A stretch of 64,000 bases of DNA. It comes from JAMOQA01 sp964420365. GTDB lineage: Bacteria; Acidobacteriota; Polarisedimenticolia; J045. The notes beneath the pieces were generated by a model, which saw only the letters and a program-made list of their open reading frames with translations, was not told the DNA's origin and ran no database searches. Location of the stretch: positions 1 to 64,000 of the forward strand of contig CAYQTA010000015.1 in the NCBI GenBank assembly GCA_964420365.1. The letters are read 5' to 3'. A program made the translations under genes and the position numbers. This document shows positions 9,748-19,118 of the stretch, piece after piece. The first letter of the stretch is position 1. Each line of letters starts with the position of its first letter.

Positions 9748-10511
9748 TGGAGCGGGTGCTCGCCATCGGGGGGGCGACCTTCATGGAGGCGATCCGGCAC
9801 CGGATCCTCTACCTGCTGCTCGTGTTCGCCCTCGTCATGATCGCCTTCTCGCGGGTTCTCACCCTGCTCACGGTCGGGGAGGACGCCAAGATCATCATGG
9901 ACGTCGGCATGACGGCGATCGACCTGTTCGGGCTGATGATCGCCCTCTTCGTCGGCGTCGGCGTGATCTTCAAGGAGATGGAGCGCCGGACCGTCCAGGT
10001 GACCCTCGCGGGGCCCGTGGCTCGCTGGGAGTACGTGCTCGGGAAGTACACGGGGCTCGCCGCCGCGATCACCCTGAACGCCGTGCTGATGGCCCTCGCC
10101 CTGTTCGGGATGCTCCTCCTGCGGGGGGCGTTCAGCCCGGCCCTCGTCGTCGCGGTCTTCATGCTCTGGGTCGAGCTGATGTTCATCACCGCGGCGGCGG
10201 TCTTCTTCTCGTCGTTCTCGACGCCGATCTTCTCGGCCCTGTTCACCGCGATGCTGTGGGTGATCGGGCACCTCGCCTGGTCGCTCACGCTCCTGGAGTC
10301 GCGTCTCCCGGAGGGTCTCGGCCGGAAGGTGGTCCACGCGGTCTACCTGCTGGTCCCCGACCTCGAGTACGGGGACGTGCGGGCCCTGGCCGTCCACGGG
10401 TTGCCGATTCCGCCGGCGCGGGTCGCCTGGGCGACGGTCTACGAGCTCGCCTGGGCGGCCCTCCTGCTGGCGATCGCGTGCCTGGCGTTCCGGCGCCGTG
10501 ACCTGGTCTGA
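9747..10511 (+). CDS. ABC-2 type permease
   Basis: 254 residues with about six hydrophobic segments, including RILYLLLVFALVMIAFSRVL near the N-terminus and a final LAWAALLLAIACLAF. The cytosolic EMERRTVQVTLAGPVARWEY loop between the second and third helices is the common coupling region of ABC-2 permeases. Its ATG overlaps the ATPase stop, so the two are translationally coupled. Forms the membrane half of an exporter of unknown substrate. Confidence 0.88.
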   Translation: MERVLAIGGATFMEAIRHRILYLLLVFALVMIAFSRVLTLLTVGEDAKIIMDVGMTAIDLFGLMIALFVGVGVIFKEMERRTVQVTLAGPVARWEYVLGKYTGLAAAITLNAVLMALALFGMLLLRGAFSPALVVAVFMLWVELMFITAAAVFFSSFSTPIFSALFTAMLWVIGHLAWSLTLLESRLPEGLGRKVVHAVYLLVPDLEYGDVRALAVHGLPIPPARVAWATVYELAWAALLLAIACLAFRRRDLV

Positions 10512-10514
10512 ACG

Positions 10515-11363
10515 ATGCGTCGCCCGGTCGCGGTCCTCCTCGCGGTCCTGCTCGCGGCGACGCTCCTTGCCGGGGTGGCCCGCGCGCGCCTGGAAGGGCT
10601 CGGCGAGACCCGCGTGCCCGCGGGCCTCCTGTACCTGCCGAAGGGGCCCTGGCTGCGCGCCCTCGCCCTCGGCCAGGAGGAAACCCTGGCCGACCTGCTC
10701 TACATCTGGGCGATCCAGTACTACTCGAACTACGAGGACACCAGCCGCTACGACTACCTCGACCAGGTCTTCCGCGGGGCGATCACCGAGCTCGACCCGT
10801 ACTTCACGGAGGCCTACCTGGTCGGGGCGCTGATCATGTCGGTCGAGGCCCGGCGTCCCGACCTGGCCCTCGCCCTGTACGACAAGGGGCTCGAGAAGAT
10901 GCCCGACAACTGGGAGCTCGGTTACTGGGCCGGGTGGGAGTGCTACTACCAGGGACGTTTCCTCTGCGCCCGGGACTACTGGGCCCGTGCCGCCCGCATG
11001 CCCGGGGCGCCGCCCGTGCTGACCCGCCTCGCCGCCCGCATGCTCGAGAAGGCGGGGGACCTGGCGGCGGCGATCCGGGAGTACCGTCGGCTCCTCGAGC
11101 ATCCCCCCGACGAGAAGACCGCCCGGATCATCGAGTCGTGGATCGAGCGGATGAGCACCGAGCTGGACCTTCGGGCCCTGGACGCGGCCATCGCCGCCTT
11201 CCGCGAGGAACGGGGACGGTGCCCGCGGGACCTGGGGGAGCTCGTCGAGGAGAGGTTCCTCGCGGCCCTGCCGGAGGCGGCCGACGGCCGGCCCTACCGC
11301 TACGACCCGCGGACCTGCCGCGTGCTGCCCGCCCCGGGCCAGTCCTTCGGGGGTGGACGGTGA
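10515..11363 (+). CDS. secreted TPR-type protein with pilin-like C-terminal tail
   Basis: 282 residues. N-terminal hydrophobic signal/anchor (VAVLLAVLLAATLLAGVA), then helical repeats of TPR character (ELDPYFTEAYLVGALIMSVEA; GLEKMPDNWELGYWAGWECYY). The last ~50 residues (GRCPRDLGELV ... GRPYRYDPRTC) resemble the C-terminal segment of GspG-like pseudopilin-associated proteins. It starts 3 bases after the permease stop and its own stop overlaps the prepilin peptidase GTG (GTGA). The position between exporter and peptidase suggests a periplasmic assembly factor; this is inference. Confidence 0.72.
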   Translation: MRRPVAVLLAVLLAATLLAGVARARLEGLGETRVPAGLLYLPKGPWLRALALGQEETLADLLYIWAIQYYSNYEDTSRYDYLDQVFRGAITELDPYFTEAYLVGALIMSVEARRPDLALALYDKGLEKMPDNWELGYWAGWECYYQGRFLCARDYWARAARMPGAPPVLTRLAARMLEKAGDLAAAIREYRRLLEHPPDEKTARIIESWIERMSTELDLRALDAAIAAFREERGRCPRDLGELVEERFLAALPEAADGRPYRYDPRTCRVLPAPGQSFGGGR

Positions 11364-12193
11364 TTCCGGGCGAGCTCGTGCGCCTCGAGTGGCTTCTCGG
11401 CCTCGGCGTGGTCGGCGCCGTGGTCGGCTCGTTCCTCAACGTCTGCATCTGGCGGATCCCGCGGGGCGAGAGCGTCGTTCACCCGGGCTCCCGCTGCCCC
11501 GCCTGCGGGACACCGATCCGCCCCTGGCACAACGTCCCGGTCGTCTCCTGGCTCGTCCTCCGGGGAAGGTGTGCATCCTGCGGCGCCCGGATCTCGCCCC
11601 GTTACCCGTTCGTCGAGGCGCTGAACGCGGTGCTCTGGATCGTCGCGGGGTGGCGATTCGGTCCGGGACTCCCGGCGCTGGTCCTCCTGCCCTTCCTCTC
11701 GGCGATGATCGTCCTGTTCTTCACCGACTGGGACCACATGATCCTGCCGGACCGGGTGACCCTCCCGCTCGCGGTGCTCGGCCTGGCCGTCGCCCCGTGG
11801 AATCCCCGGCTCGACCTCGGGCCCGGCCTCCTCGGGAGCGGAACGGTGGTCGGACGACTCGCCGCCGCCCTCCTCGGAGCCGCCGTCGGGTGGGGGCTGT
11901 TCTTCCTCCTCGTGCTGACCTGGCGGGTCCTCTTCGACCGGGAGGCGATGGGCGGGGGGGACCTCAAGATGATGCTCGGGGTCGGCGCCTTCCTGGGATT
12001 CGGCGGGGTCGTCACCACCGTCTTCCTGGCCTCGGTCGTGGGCACCCTCGTGGCGGCCCCGTACCTGCTGACCGCCCGCTGGCACGGTACCCGGGAACTG
12101 CCGTTCGGCTGCTTCCTCGCTCCCGCGGCGATCGTCTCGGCCCTCTGGGGCCGGGAGATGATCGCCTGGTACCTGCACCTGTTGCCCGCCTGA
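11360..12193 (+). CDS. pilD: prepilin peptidase / N-methyltransferase
   Basis: 277 residues, polytopic aspartic peptidase that trims and N-methylates type IV prepilins or pseudopilins. Seen: N-terminal GSFLNVCIWRIPRGES, the zinc-type cytosolic loop with two CxxC pairs (CPAC, CASC), and both catalytic aspartates, one in TDWDHMILPD and one in the GGGDLKMM motif. GTG start overlaps the upstream stop by four bases. Three pilin-like proteins with matching processing sites are encoded immediately downstream, so its substrates are likely local. Could equally be named GspO. Confidence 0.92.
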   Translation: MIPGELVRLEWLLGLGVVGAVVGSFLNVCIWRIPRGESVVHPGSRCPACGTPIRPWHNVPVVSWLVLRGRCASCGARISPRYPFVEALNAVLWIVAGWRFGPGLPALVLLPFLSAMIVLFFTDWDHMILPDRVTLPLAVLGLAVAPWNPRLDLGPGLLGSGTVVGRLAAALLGAAVGWGLFFLLVLTWRVLFDREAMGGGDLKMMLGVGAFLGFGGVVTTVFLASVVGTLVAAPYLLTARWHGTRELPFGCFLAPAAIVSALWGREMIAWYLHLLPA

Positions 12194-12200
12194 CCGGACA

Positions 12201-12220
12201 CCCGTCCGTCCCCGGACGGG
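12201..12220. other. hairpin / palindrome after prepilin peptidase
   Basis: CCCGTCCG (12201-12208) pairs perfectly with CGGACGGG (12213-12220). There is no T-run. It could be a weak terminator of the pilD transcript, or an upstream activator site: its centre is about 115 bases before the predicted start of the sigma-54 transcript, and it shares a GTCC...GGAC core with the palindrome ahead of fabH. Confidence 0.5.
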
Positions 12221-12298
12221 AACCGCCGGGCTCCTCGTTCCCCGCGTCGACGCGCTACCTGCCGTGCTGCCGGGAGTTGGCCCGCCCCGGGACCCGGC

Positions 12299-12314
12299 TG
12301 GCACGGGACGTGCT
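12299..12314 (+). promoter_or_regulatory. sigma-54 (-24/-12) promoter of the pilin operon
   Basis: TGGCAC-N5-GTGCT: GG at 12300-12301 and GC at 12312-12313, the exact 10-base separation of sigma-54 promoters, with a single departure (GTGC for TTGC) from the consensus. Transcription would start near 12325, just ahead of a GGAGG at 12328 and the GTG at 12341. An RpoN-type activator gene closes the cluster at 16265. Type IV pilin genes are commonly sigma-54 dependent. Confidence 0.72.
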
Positions 12315-12340
12315 GTCGCCGGGTGGTGGAGGTGGAGCCC

Positions 12341-12826
12341 GTGGAAGAGCGGAAGACGACGGGGCACGGCACGGGGCGGGAGGCCCCGGGAACGCTGCTG
12401 GTGGAGGCGCTGGCGGCGCTGGCGGTTCTCGGGTTCGTCGCGGTGGCTGCGGGGGGAATGGGGGCGGCCGCCCTGCGGGGGGCGCGTCTCGCCGACGATC
12501 ACGCCGCCGCGCGACGCGCGGCGGTCTCGGTCCTGGCCCGGGCCGCCGCGGTCTCCTGGGCGCGGGTCCCGGCGGTCCTCGGGGGAACGCCGGACGACAC
12601 GGCCCTCGTGGTCTCCTCGTCGGAGCGACCCGACCACGAGCTGCTCGCCGGTCTCGCACGGCGGCCGTCCGGGGCCGTGGTCCGGGTCCGGGCCCTGGGG
12701 CTGGCCCCCGGCGGGCTCCCGGAGAGGTTCCGGCGCGCCGTGGCGATCCGCTTGAGCGTGCGGGTCACCTGGCAGGGCCGGGACGGCCGGGAACACCGGG
12801 TCAGCCTCGTGGAGACCAGGTTCTGA
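12341..12826 (+). CDS. PilV/GspI-like minor pilin
   Basis: 161 residues. Class III prepilin signal: a charged, hydrophilic leader ending PG, then TLLVEALAALAVLGFVAVA with the invariant Glu at position +5 of the mature protein. The rest is a short beta-rich globular domain ending ITWQ-like strand and VSLVETRF. GTG at 12341 is chosen because GGAGG is 8 bases upstream and the predicted transcript starts near 12325, which excludes the alternative GTG at 12323. Its stop overlaps the next ATG (TGATG). As part of a three-gene pilin set it probably primes pilus or pseudopilus assembly. Confidence 0.78.
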   Translation: MEERKTTGHGTGREAPGTLLVEALAALAVLGFVAVAAGGMGAAALRGARLADDHAAARRAAVSVLARAAAVSWARVPAVLGGTPDDTALVVSSSERPDHELLAGLARRPSGAVVRVRALGLAPGGLPERFRRAVAIRLSVRVTWQGRDGREHRVSLVETRF

Positions 12827-13674
12827 TGGACGGGGGATGCGGCCCGCGGGCCGGCGAAGGGGGTGCGACCCTGGCCGGAACGGTGGTCGGCCTCCTCGTC
12901 GGCACCCTCGTTCTTCTCGGGGCCCTCGCCCTGGCCCGGGGGTTCGTCCGGCTGGAGGCGGGGCTCGCCGCGGGCGGGGGGGCCCGCCTGGGGGCCGGGG
13001 CCGCCCTGGCCCGCGTCGTCGACGCGATCTGCCGGGCCGGGGCCGGCGTCCCCGCGGGGGGCGTGGACGAGGCGGTCGAACTGCTCGAGCCCTGGGCGAT
13101 CGCGGTCCGGGGCGACCGGGACGGCGACCTGCCCGGGCGGGCCCTCGACCCGGAGCGCTGGCTCGATCCCGCGGGAGGCGTGGTCCCGGTGGCCAACGAC
13201 GAGGTCCTGGTCTTCCTGCGCCGCAACGCCGGCGGCGGTGGCCGGCACCGGGCCCGGTTCGAGGCCGACCTGGACTCGCCCGACCGAGTATCGTTGCCGG
13301 ACGGCACGGTGCTCGCCCGGCGCGACGGCCTGGTCGAGGACATCGACGCGGGTCCCGCCGCCGGAGGAGAGGATCCATCCCCCGGCGTGCTCTACCGGGT
13401 CACGTTCGTCCACGACGCGCGCCGGGCGGGCACCGGTCGCTTTCGCGTCGTCGAACCGCTGCTCGACCGGGTGACCGGGTTCCGGGTCTCCGCGCGGGAT
13501 CGGGCGGGGCGGGAGGTCGGTCCCTGCGGCGGCGGCGACGCGCTCGCCGCCCGGGCCTGCCGGGCGCGGGTCGCCAGGGTGCGGGTCGAGCTCGCCGTGG
13601 AGGACGAGCGGGGTGGGGTGACGCACCTGTCCGTGGAGGCCGCGGTAGGCAGCCCCCCGGGGTGGCGTCCATGA
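12826..13674 (+). CDS. PilW/GspJ-like minor pilin
   Basis: 282 residues. N-terminal GGATLAGTVVGLLVGTLVLLGALAL is a pilin-type hydrophobic helix preceded by a Gly-Gly cleavage context; unlike the gene before it the +5 position is Gly rather than Glu, a known exception among minor pilins of the GspK/PilX type but unusual for GspJ. A long beta-rich region with a single CGGGDALAARAC cysteine pair follows. Overlaps the genes on both sides (TGATG upstream, ATGA downstream), so the three pilins are translated as a coupled block. Confidence 0.72.
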   Translation: MDGGCGPRAGEGGATLAGTVVGLLVGTLVLLGALALARGFVRLEAGLAAGGGARLGAGAALARVVDAICRAGAGVPAGGVDEAVELLEPWAIAVRGDRDGDLPGRALDPERWLDPAGGVVPVANDEVLVFLRRNAGGGGRHRARFEADLDSPDRVSLPDGTVLARRDGLVEDIDAGPAAGGEDPSPGVLYRVTFVHDARRAGTGRFRVVEPLLDRVTGFRVSARDRAGREVGPCGGGDALAARACRARVARVRVELAVEDERGGVTHLSVEAAVGSPPGWRP

Positions 13675-15446
13675 GCGGGAGCCGCTGCCGCCGGGGCCCG
13701 ACCGCCGGCGAGGGCGGAGCGGTGCTCGTCGCCGTGCTCGTCGTCGCCGCCCTGGTGATGGCGGCCGCGCTGGCCGCCCGGTTCCTCGCGGACGCGCGCC
13801 TGCGGGCCGAGCGACGAACCCTTGCCCGGCAGCAGGCGTTGCTCCTCGCCGGTTCCGCCGCCCGAGGGGTTGCCGGGTGGTTCGAGGAGCAGGAACGGGG
13901 AGCCCTTCGCGGCGCCCCGCCCCCGGGTCTCGGCCGCCGGGACCGGCGCCGGGTCGACCCGGACGGGGACGGGCGGGGGGTTCCCTTTCACGAGGCCCCC
14001 TCCCCCTGGAACGTCCGCTGGAAGGACCCGCCCGCCGTTGTCTTTCGTCCCCCCGACGGTCCCGCCCCGGGTGACCGGCTGGCCGGCACGCCGGATGGCC
14101 CCGACTGGGAGCTGGCCTCGGTGGATGGTCCCGCTTCCGCCGAGTGGCTCGACGGGTGGGCCCGGCTCCTCGATCCCGGGGGCCGGGGACGCCTGGTGCG
14201 GGTCGCCCTGTGCGGTCCCCGTCCCGGGGCACCGGGGGGAACCCTCGGGCGGGTGCTGGTGACCGTAGAAGCGGATCTCCCGGGTGGCGCGATCCCCGTC
14301 CGGGCCCGGGTCGCGGCCGACCTGGTCGCGGTGCCGGTCGAAGACCTGCGCCGCCCCCTGGTCGTCCGGGGAGATGCCAGGCTGGCGGGCGATGTCGCCT
14401 GGGAGCGGGGCGAGGCGGTCGTCGGGGGCGACTTCTCGGCGCCCGTCGGCATCGAGGACGGCTGGCCGGGCGGCATTCCCTGGGCCGGTCCCGACCGGCC
14501 GGTCCGGCGGGACATGGACGGGGACGGCACGGACGACGACCTGGACGGGGATGGAACCGGGGACTGGATCGCCTGGCGCGAACTGCCCGGCCCCGTGCCG
14601 GATCCCTGGTGGCGCGCCCGCGTCGGCGGGGGGTGGACGGGCCGGTTTGCGGCCCCGGGATCGTGCCGGGCTCCCTGGCCGTTCGGCCCACGGAGCGACC
14701 CGCCCGCGCCGCCGACGCGGGAGGACCGATCCGGCTTTCTGCTCGGCTGCCCGGTTCGCCCGTTCCCGGCCCCCGTGCCCGCCGCGTGGTGGCGCCTGGC
14801 CGCGGCGGGGGTCCGGGGCACGGCGCGCCTCGTCGAGGACCCGGAACGCCCGGGGTGGTTCCGGCTCGACGGGGCGGGACGATCCCGGCCTCTCGCGGAA
14901 CTCCTCGCGGCCACGGGGGGACTGCGCCGGATCGAGCCGGCACCCGGCCGGTCGCGCCCGCTGGTCCTCGTGCTCGACGGCGTCGCCGGCGGAATCCTCG
15001 TCCGGGGCATCCCCGTCGTCCGGGCGGTCGCGGGCCGGCGCACGGTTCCCGGGGGCGGTCGGGCGCCGGCCGATCCGGCCGACACCGGCGGCACAGACCG
15101 CCCCGGCGTGGTCGGTGATCCGCGCCTCGCGCTGAGCGACCCGGACGGATCCTGCACCGGCTTCCTGCCGGGGGAATGGACCGTCGGCGCCGCCCTGGTG
15201 GAGCCCCGGGCCTGTCCTCCCCTGGGGGCGGCGCTGGACGGCGTGCTCGCCGTCGAGGGCACGCTGCGCCTCGCGGGACCCCTCGCGATCACGGGGCAGG
15301 TCCGGGCGGAAACCCTCGATGCCGACGGCAGGGTGGGACCGGTGCGGTGGGTCGGGATTCCCGCCGCCGGCGCCACGCCGGCGAGGCGCCCGGGCATCCC
15401 GGGAGCACCGCGGGTGCTGGTGACCGGCCTGCGGGCGCTTCCCTGA
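13671..15446 (+). CDS. PilX/GspK-like pilus assembly protein with Asp-Gly calcium motif
   Basis: 591 residues, very large for this class (PilX is under 200, GspK about 330). N-terminal basic leader and VLVAVLVVAALVMAAALAAR helix after GEGGA, then the arginine-rich RAERRTLARQQALLLAGSAARG segment usual in PilX/GspK. Around residues 279-297 is an Asp/Gly run with two DxDGDG-type loops (DMDGDGTDDD, DLDGDG), as in EF-hand-like or thrombospondin-3 calcium sites. The remainder is beta-rich and extremely rich in Gly, Pro and Arg. ATG overlaps the preceding TGA. Probably a tip or adhesin-type minor pilin; this is inference. Confidence 0.72.
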   Translation: MSGSRCRRGPTAGEGGAVLVAVLVVAALVMAAALAARFLADARLRAERRTLARQQALLLAGSAARGVAGWFEEQERGALRGAPPPGLGRRDRRRVDPDGDGRGVPFHEAPSPWNVRWKDPPAVVFRPPDGPAPGDRLAGTPDGPDWELASVDGPASAEWLDGWARLLDPGGRGRLVRVALCGPRPGAPGGTLGRVLVTVEADLPGGAIPVRARVAADLVAVPVEDLRRPLVVRGDARLAGDVAWERGEAVVGGDFSAPVGIEDGWPGGIPWAGPDRPVRRDMDGDGTDDDLDGDGTGDWIAWRELPGPVPDPWWRARVGGGWTGRFAAPGSCRAPWPFGPRSDPPAPPTREDRSGFLLGCPVRPFPAPVPAAWWRLAAAGVRGTARLVEDPERPGWFRLDGAGRSRPLAELLAATGGLRRIEPAPGRSRPLVLVLDGVAGGILVRGIPVVRAVAGRRTVPGGGRAPADPADTGGTDRPGVVGDPRLALSDPDGSCTGFLPGEWTVGAALVEPRACPPLGAALDGVLAVEGTLRLAGPLAITGQVRAETLDADGRVGPVRWVGIPAAGATPARRPGIPGAPRVLVTGLRALP

Positions 15447-15528
15447 GCGGGCGGGCCGAGGTCCTTCTGGACGAACCTCCCCCGGCGGTGTCATATTCAC
15501 GGATGGAGGTCCACGCCCTGGAGAGACC

Positions 15529-16212
15529 ATGCGACCCGCTCGCCTCCTGCCGCTCCTGTTCGCGCTCGCCCCGTTCCTTGCCGCGCCGCCCGCCGTCGCG
15601 GGGAACTACCGTCCCCTGAAGCCGAGCCCGAAGAAGACCGCTCCGGGTGCCGCCGCGAAGGGGACGCCCGCCGGGAAGTCCGTCCGGCCCGCGGGTGACG
15701 CGGGCACGATGGTCGAACTGAAGGGCGAGGCCGCCCGGGAGCGGATCGCCGACCTGGCGCCCCCGCGCCCGATCGCGGACGTTCCCTACCCGGTGGTGGT
15801 CGACCCGAAGACCGGCCAGAAGGTGATCGTGATCACCAACGACGTCCTCGAGCGCCGTTTCGGCCGCTCCCGGGCGACGCCCCCGCCCCCCGGGGCGAAC
15901 ATCCCGATGCCCGAGCCGGTGAAGCGGCTGATCGACGAGCAGCGCAAGGAAGCGGAGGCCCGGAAGCAGGCCGAGCAGGCGGCCCGGGAGCGCCAGGAGA
16001 AGATCCGGCAGCTCGAGCAGGAGATCGCCCACCTCGAGCGGAGAATCCTCGCGATCCGGAATCCCTTCTACCGGATGCCCCCCCGGGACCAGGCGGACCG
16101 CCAGGAGGACGCGGCGGCGAAGAGCAACGTCGAGCGGCTCGCCGCCGCCGAGAGCCGCCTGCGGAAGCTCCGGGAAGAGCTCGCGAAGTTGAAGGCGCAG
16201 GGCGCTCGATGA
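15529..16212 (+). CDS. secreted coiled-coil hypothetical protein
   Basis: 227 residues. Sec signal peptide ending AVAG, a Pro/Lys-rich linker, a compact conserved-looking strand pair (YPVVVDPKTGQKVIVITNDV), a Pro patch, then heptad-patterned coiled coil from about residue 130 to the end (EAEARKQAEQAARERQEKI, ERLAAAESRLRKLREELAKL). No family recognised. It lies between the pilin block and the sigma-54 activator, all in one direction, so a periplasmic scaffold for the pilus machinery is possible but unproven. Confidence 0.68.
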   Translation: MRPARLLPLLFALAPFLAAPPAVAGNYRPLKPSPKKTAPGAAAKGTPAGKSVRPAGDAGTMVELKGEAARERIADLAPPRPIADVPYPVVVDPKTGQKVIVITNDVLERRFGRSRATPPPPGANIPMPEPVKRLIDEQRKEAEARKQAEQAARERQEKIRQLEQEIAHLERRILAIRNPFYRMPPRDQADRQEDAAAKSNVERLAAAESRLRKLREELAKLKAQGAR

Positions 16213-16264
16213 GCCCCTTCCGCGCAGGTTCCCGCCGGGCCGCGCCCGGTGTCGGAGCGTGTCG

Positions 16265-17656
<1,392 letters not shown>

Positions 17657-17696
17657 CGGCGACCTCCCGGGGATGGAAGCCCCGTGCCCGGGGGGG

Positions 17697-17702
17697 TATC
17701 CT
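17697..17702 (+). promoter_or_regulatory. candidate -10 element
   Basis: TATCCT after a run of G, 61 bases before the cDPG-synthetase-like ATG. The same GGTATCCTT word precedes fadL at 59825. No clear -35. Confidence 0.3.
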
Positions 17703-17762
17703 TTCCGCTTTCCTTCCCCCCACCGCGTACGACACGGGGGCACGCCCCCGGGAGGTGAACGG

Positions 17763-19097
17763 ATGTCCGAGCGCAGGGTGATCATCGCCGGCGCCGCCGG
17801 CCGCGACTTCCACGACTTCAACGTCGCCTTTCGCAACGACCCGACCGTCCGCGTCGTCGCCTTCACCGCGACCCAGATCCCCGACATCGATGGCCGGGTC
17901 TACCCGGCCGCCCTGGCGGGGGAGCGGTACCCGGAGGGGATCCCGATCCTCGCCGAGGACGACCTCGAGAAGCTGATCGCCGAGCACGACGTGGACGAGG
18001 TGGTCTTCGCCTACTCGGACGTCTCCCACGAGCACGTGATGCACCTGGCCAGCCGCGCCCTCGCCGCCGGGGCGGACTACCGCCTGCTGGGCCCGAAGGC
18101 GACGGAGCTGCGCTCGACGAGGCCGGTCGTCTCGATCTGCGCGGTCCGGACCGGCTGCGGGAAGAGCCAGACCACCCGCAAGGCCTGCCGCCTCCTGCGG
18201 GAGGCCGGGCTCCGGGTCGTCGCGATCCGTCACCCGATGCCCTACGGCGACCTGGTCGCCCAGCGGTGCCAGCGGTTCGCCACCCTCGAGGACCTGGACC
18301 GCTACGACTGCACGATCGAGGAGCGCGAGGAGTACGAGCCCCACATCGCGATCGGCAACGTGGTCTACGCGGGCGTCGACTACGAGGAGATCCTGCGCGA
18401 GGCCGAGAAGGAGGCCGACGTGATCGTCTGGGACGGCGGCAACAACGACCTGCCGTTCTACGTCCCGGACCTGCACGTCGTCGTCGCGGACCCGCTCCGT
18501 CCCGGCCACGAGACGAAGTACCACCCGGGCGAGGCGAACGCCCGGAAGGCCGACGTCTTCGTGATCAACAAGGTCGATTCCGCGTCGGCCGAGCAGGTGG
18601 AGACCGTGCGGAAGAACCTGCTCGCGCTGCGGCCCGGCGCGCAGGTGATTCTCGCCGAGTCGCCGGTGACCCTCGAGGATCCGTCCCTCGTCTCCGGCAA
18701 GCGGGTCCTGGTCATCGAGGACGGCCCGACGACGACCCACGGAGGCATGGCCTGGGGCGCCGGCGTGGTCGCGGCGAAGGCGGCCGGCGTGGCCGAGATC
18801 GTCGACCCGCGGCCGTTCGCCGTCGACACCATCGAGGAGACCTACCGCAAGTACCCCGACACCGGCGCGATCCTGCCGGCGATGGGGTACTCGGAGAAGC
18901 AGGTGGCCGACCTCCAGGCGACGATCGACCGGGCCGCCGAGGCGGTCGACGCCTACGTGATCGGCACGCCGATCGACCTGCGCCGGCTGGTGAAGTTCCC
19001 GAAGCCGGCGGTGCGGGCCACCTACGAGCTGGCGGAGCAGGGGAAGCCGGACCTGGCCGACGTGCTCGCGCCGATCATCGAGCGCGCCCGCGGCTGA
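17763..19097 (+). CDS. cyclic 2,3-diphosphoglycerate synthetase-like GTPase
   Basis: 444 residues. N-terminal Rossmann domain (VIIAGAAGRDFHDFN), then a nucleotide-binding domain with a SICAVRTGCGKSQTTRK phosphate loop, WDGGNND (Walker-B-like) and a VINKVDSAS segment that reads like the G4 specificity motif NKxD. This is the family of archaeal cyclic 2,3-DPG synthetase, but bacterial members have unproven activity and many sit beside carbamate kinase and carbamoyltransferase genes, as here (21-base gap to the kinase). Start has GGGAGGTGA upstream. The real reaction may involve carbamoyl phosphate or a small-molecule phosphate rather than cDPG. Confidence 0.82.
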   Translation: MSERRVIIAGAAGRDFHDFNVAFRNDPTVRVVAFTATQIPDIDGRVYPAALAGERYPEGIPILAEDDLEKLIAEHDVDEVVFAYSDVSHEHVMHLASRALAAGADYRLLGPKATELRSTRPVVSICAVRTGCGKSQTTRKACRLLREAGLRVVAIRHPMPYGDLVAQRCQRFATLEDLDRYDCTIEEREEYEPHIAIGNVVYAGVDYEEILREAEKEADVIVWDGGNNDLPFYVPDLHVVVADPLRPGHETKYHPGEANARKADVFVINKVDSASAEQVETVRKNLLALRPGAQVILAESPVTLEDPSLVSGKRVLVIEDGPTTTHGGMAWGAGVVAAKAAGVAEIVDPRPFAVDTIEETYRKYPDTGAILPAMGYSEKQVADLQATIDRAAEAVDAYVIGTPIDLRRLVKFPKPAVRATYELAEQGKPDLADVLAPIIERARG

Positions 19098-19118
19098 GCC
19101 GGCGCGACGGAGGGCCCG

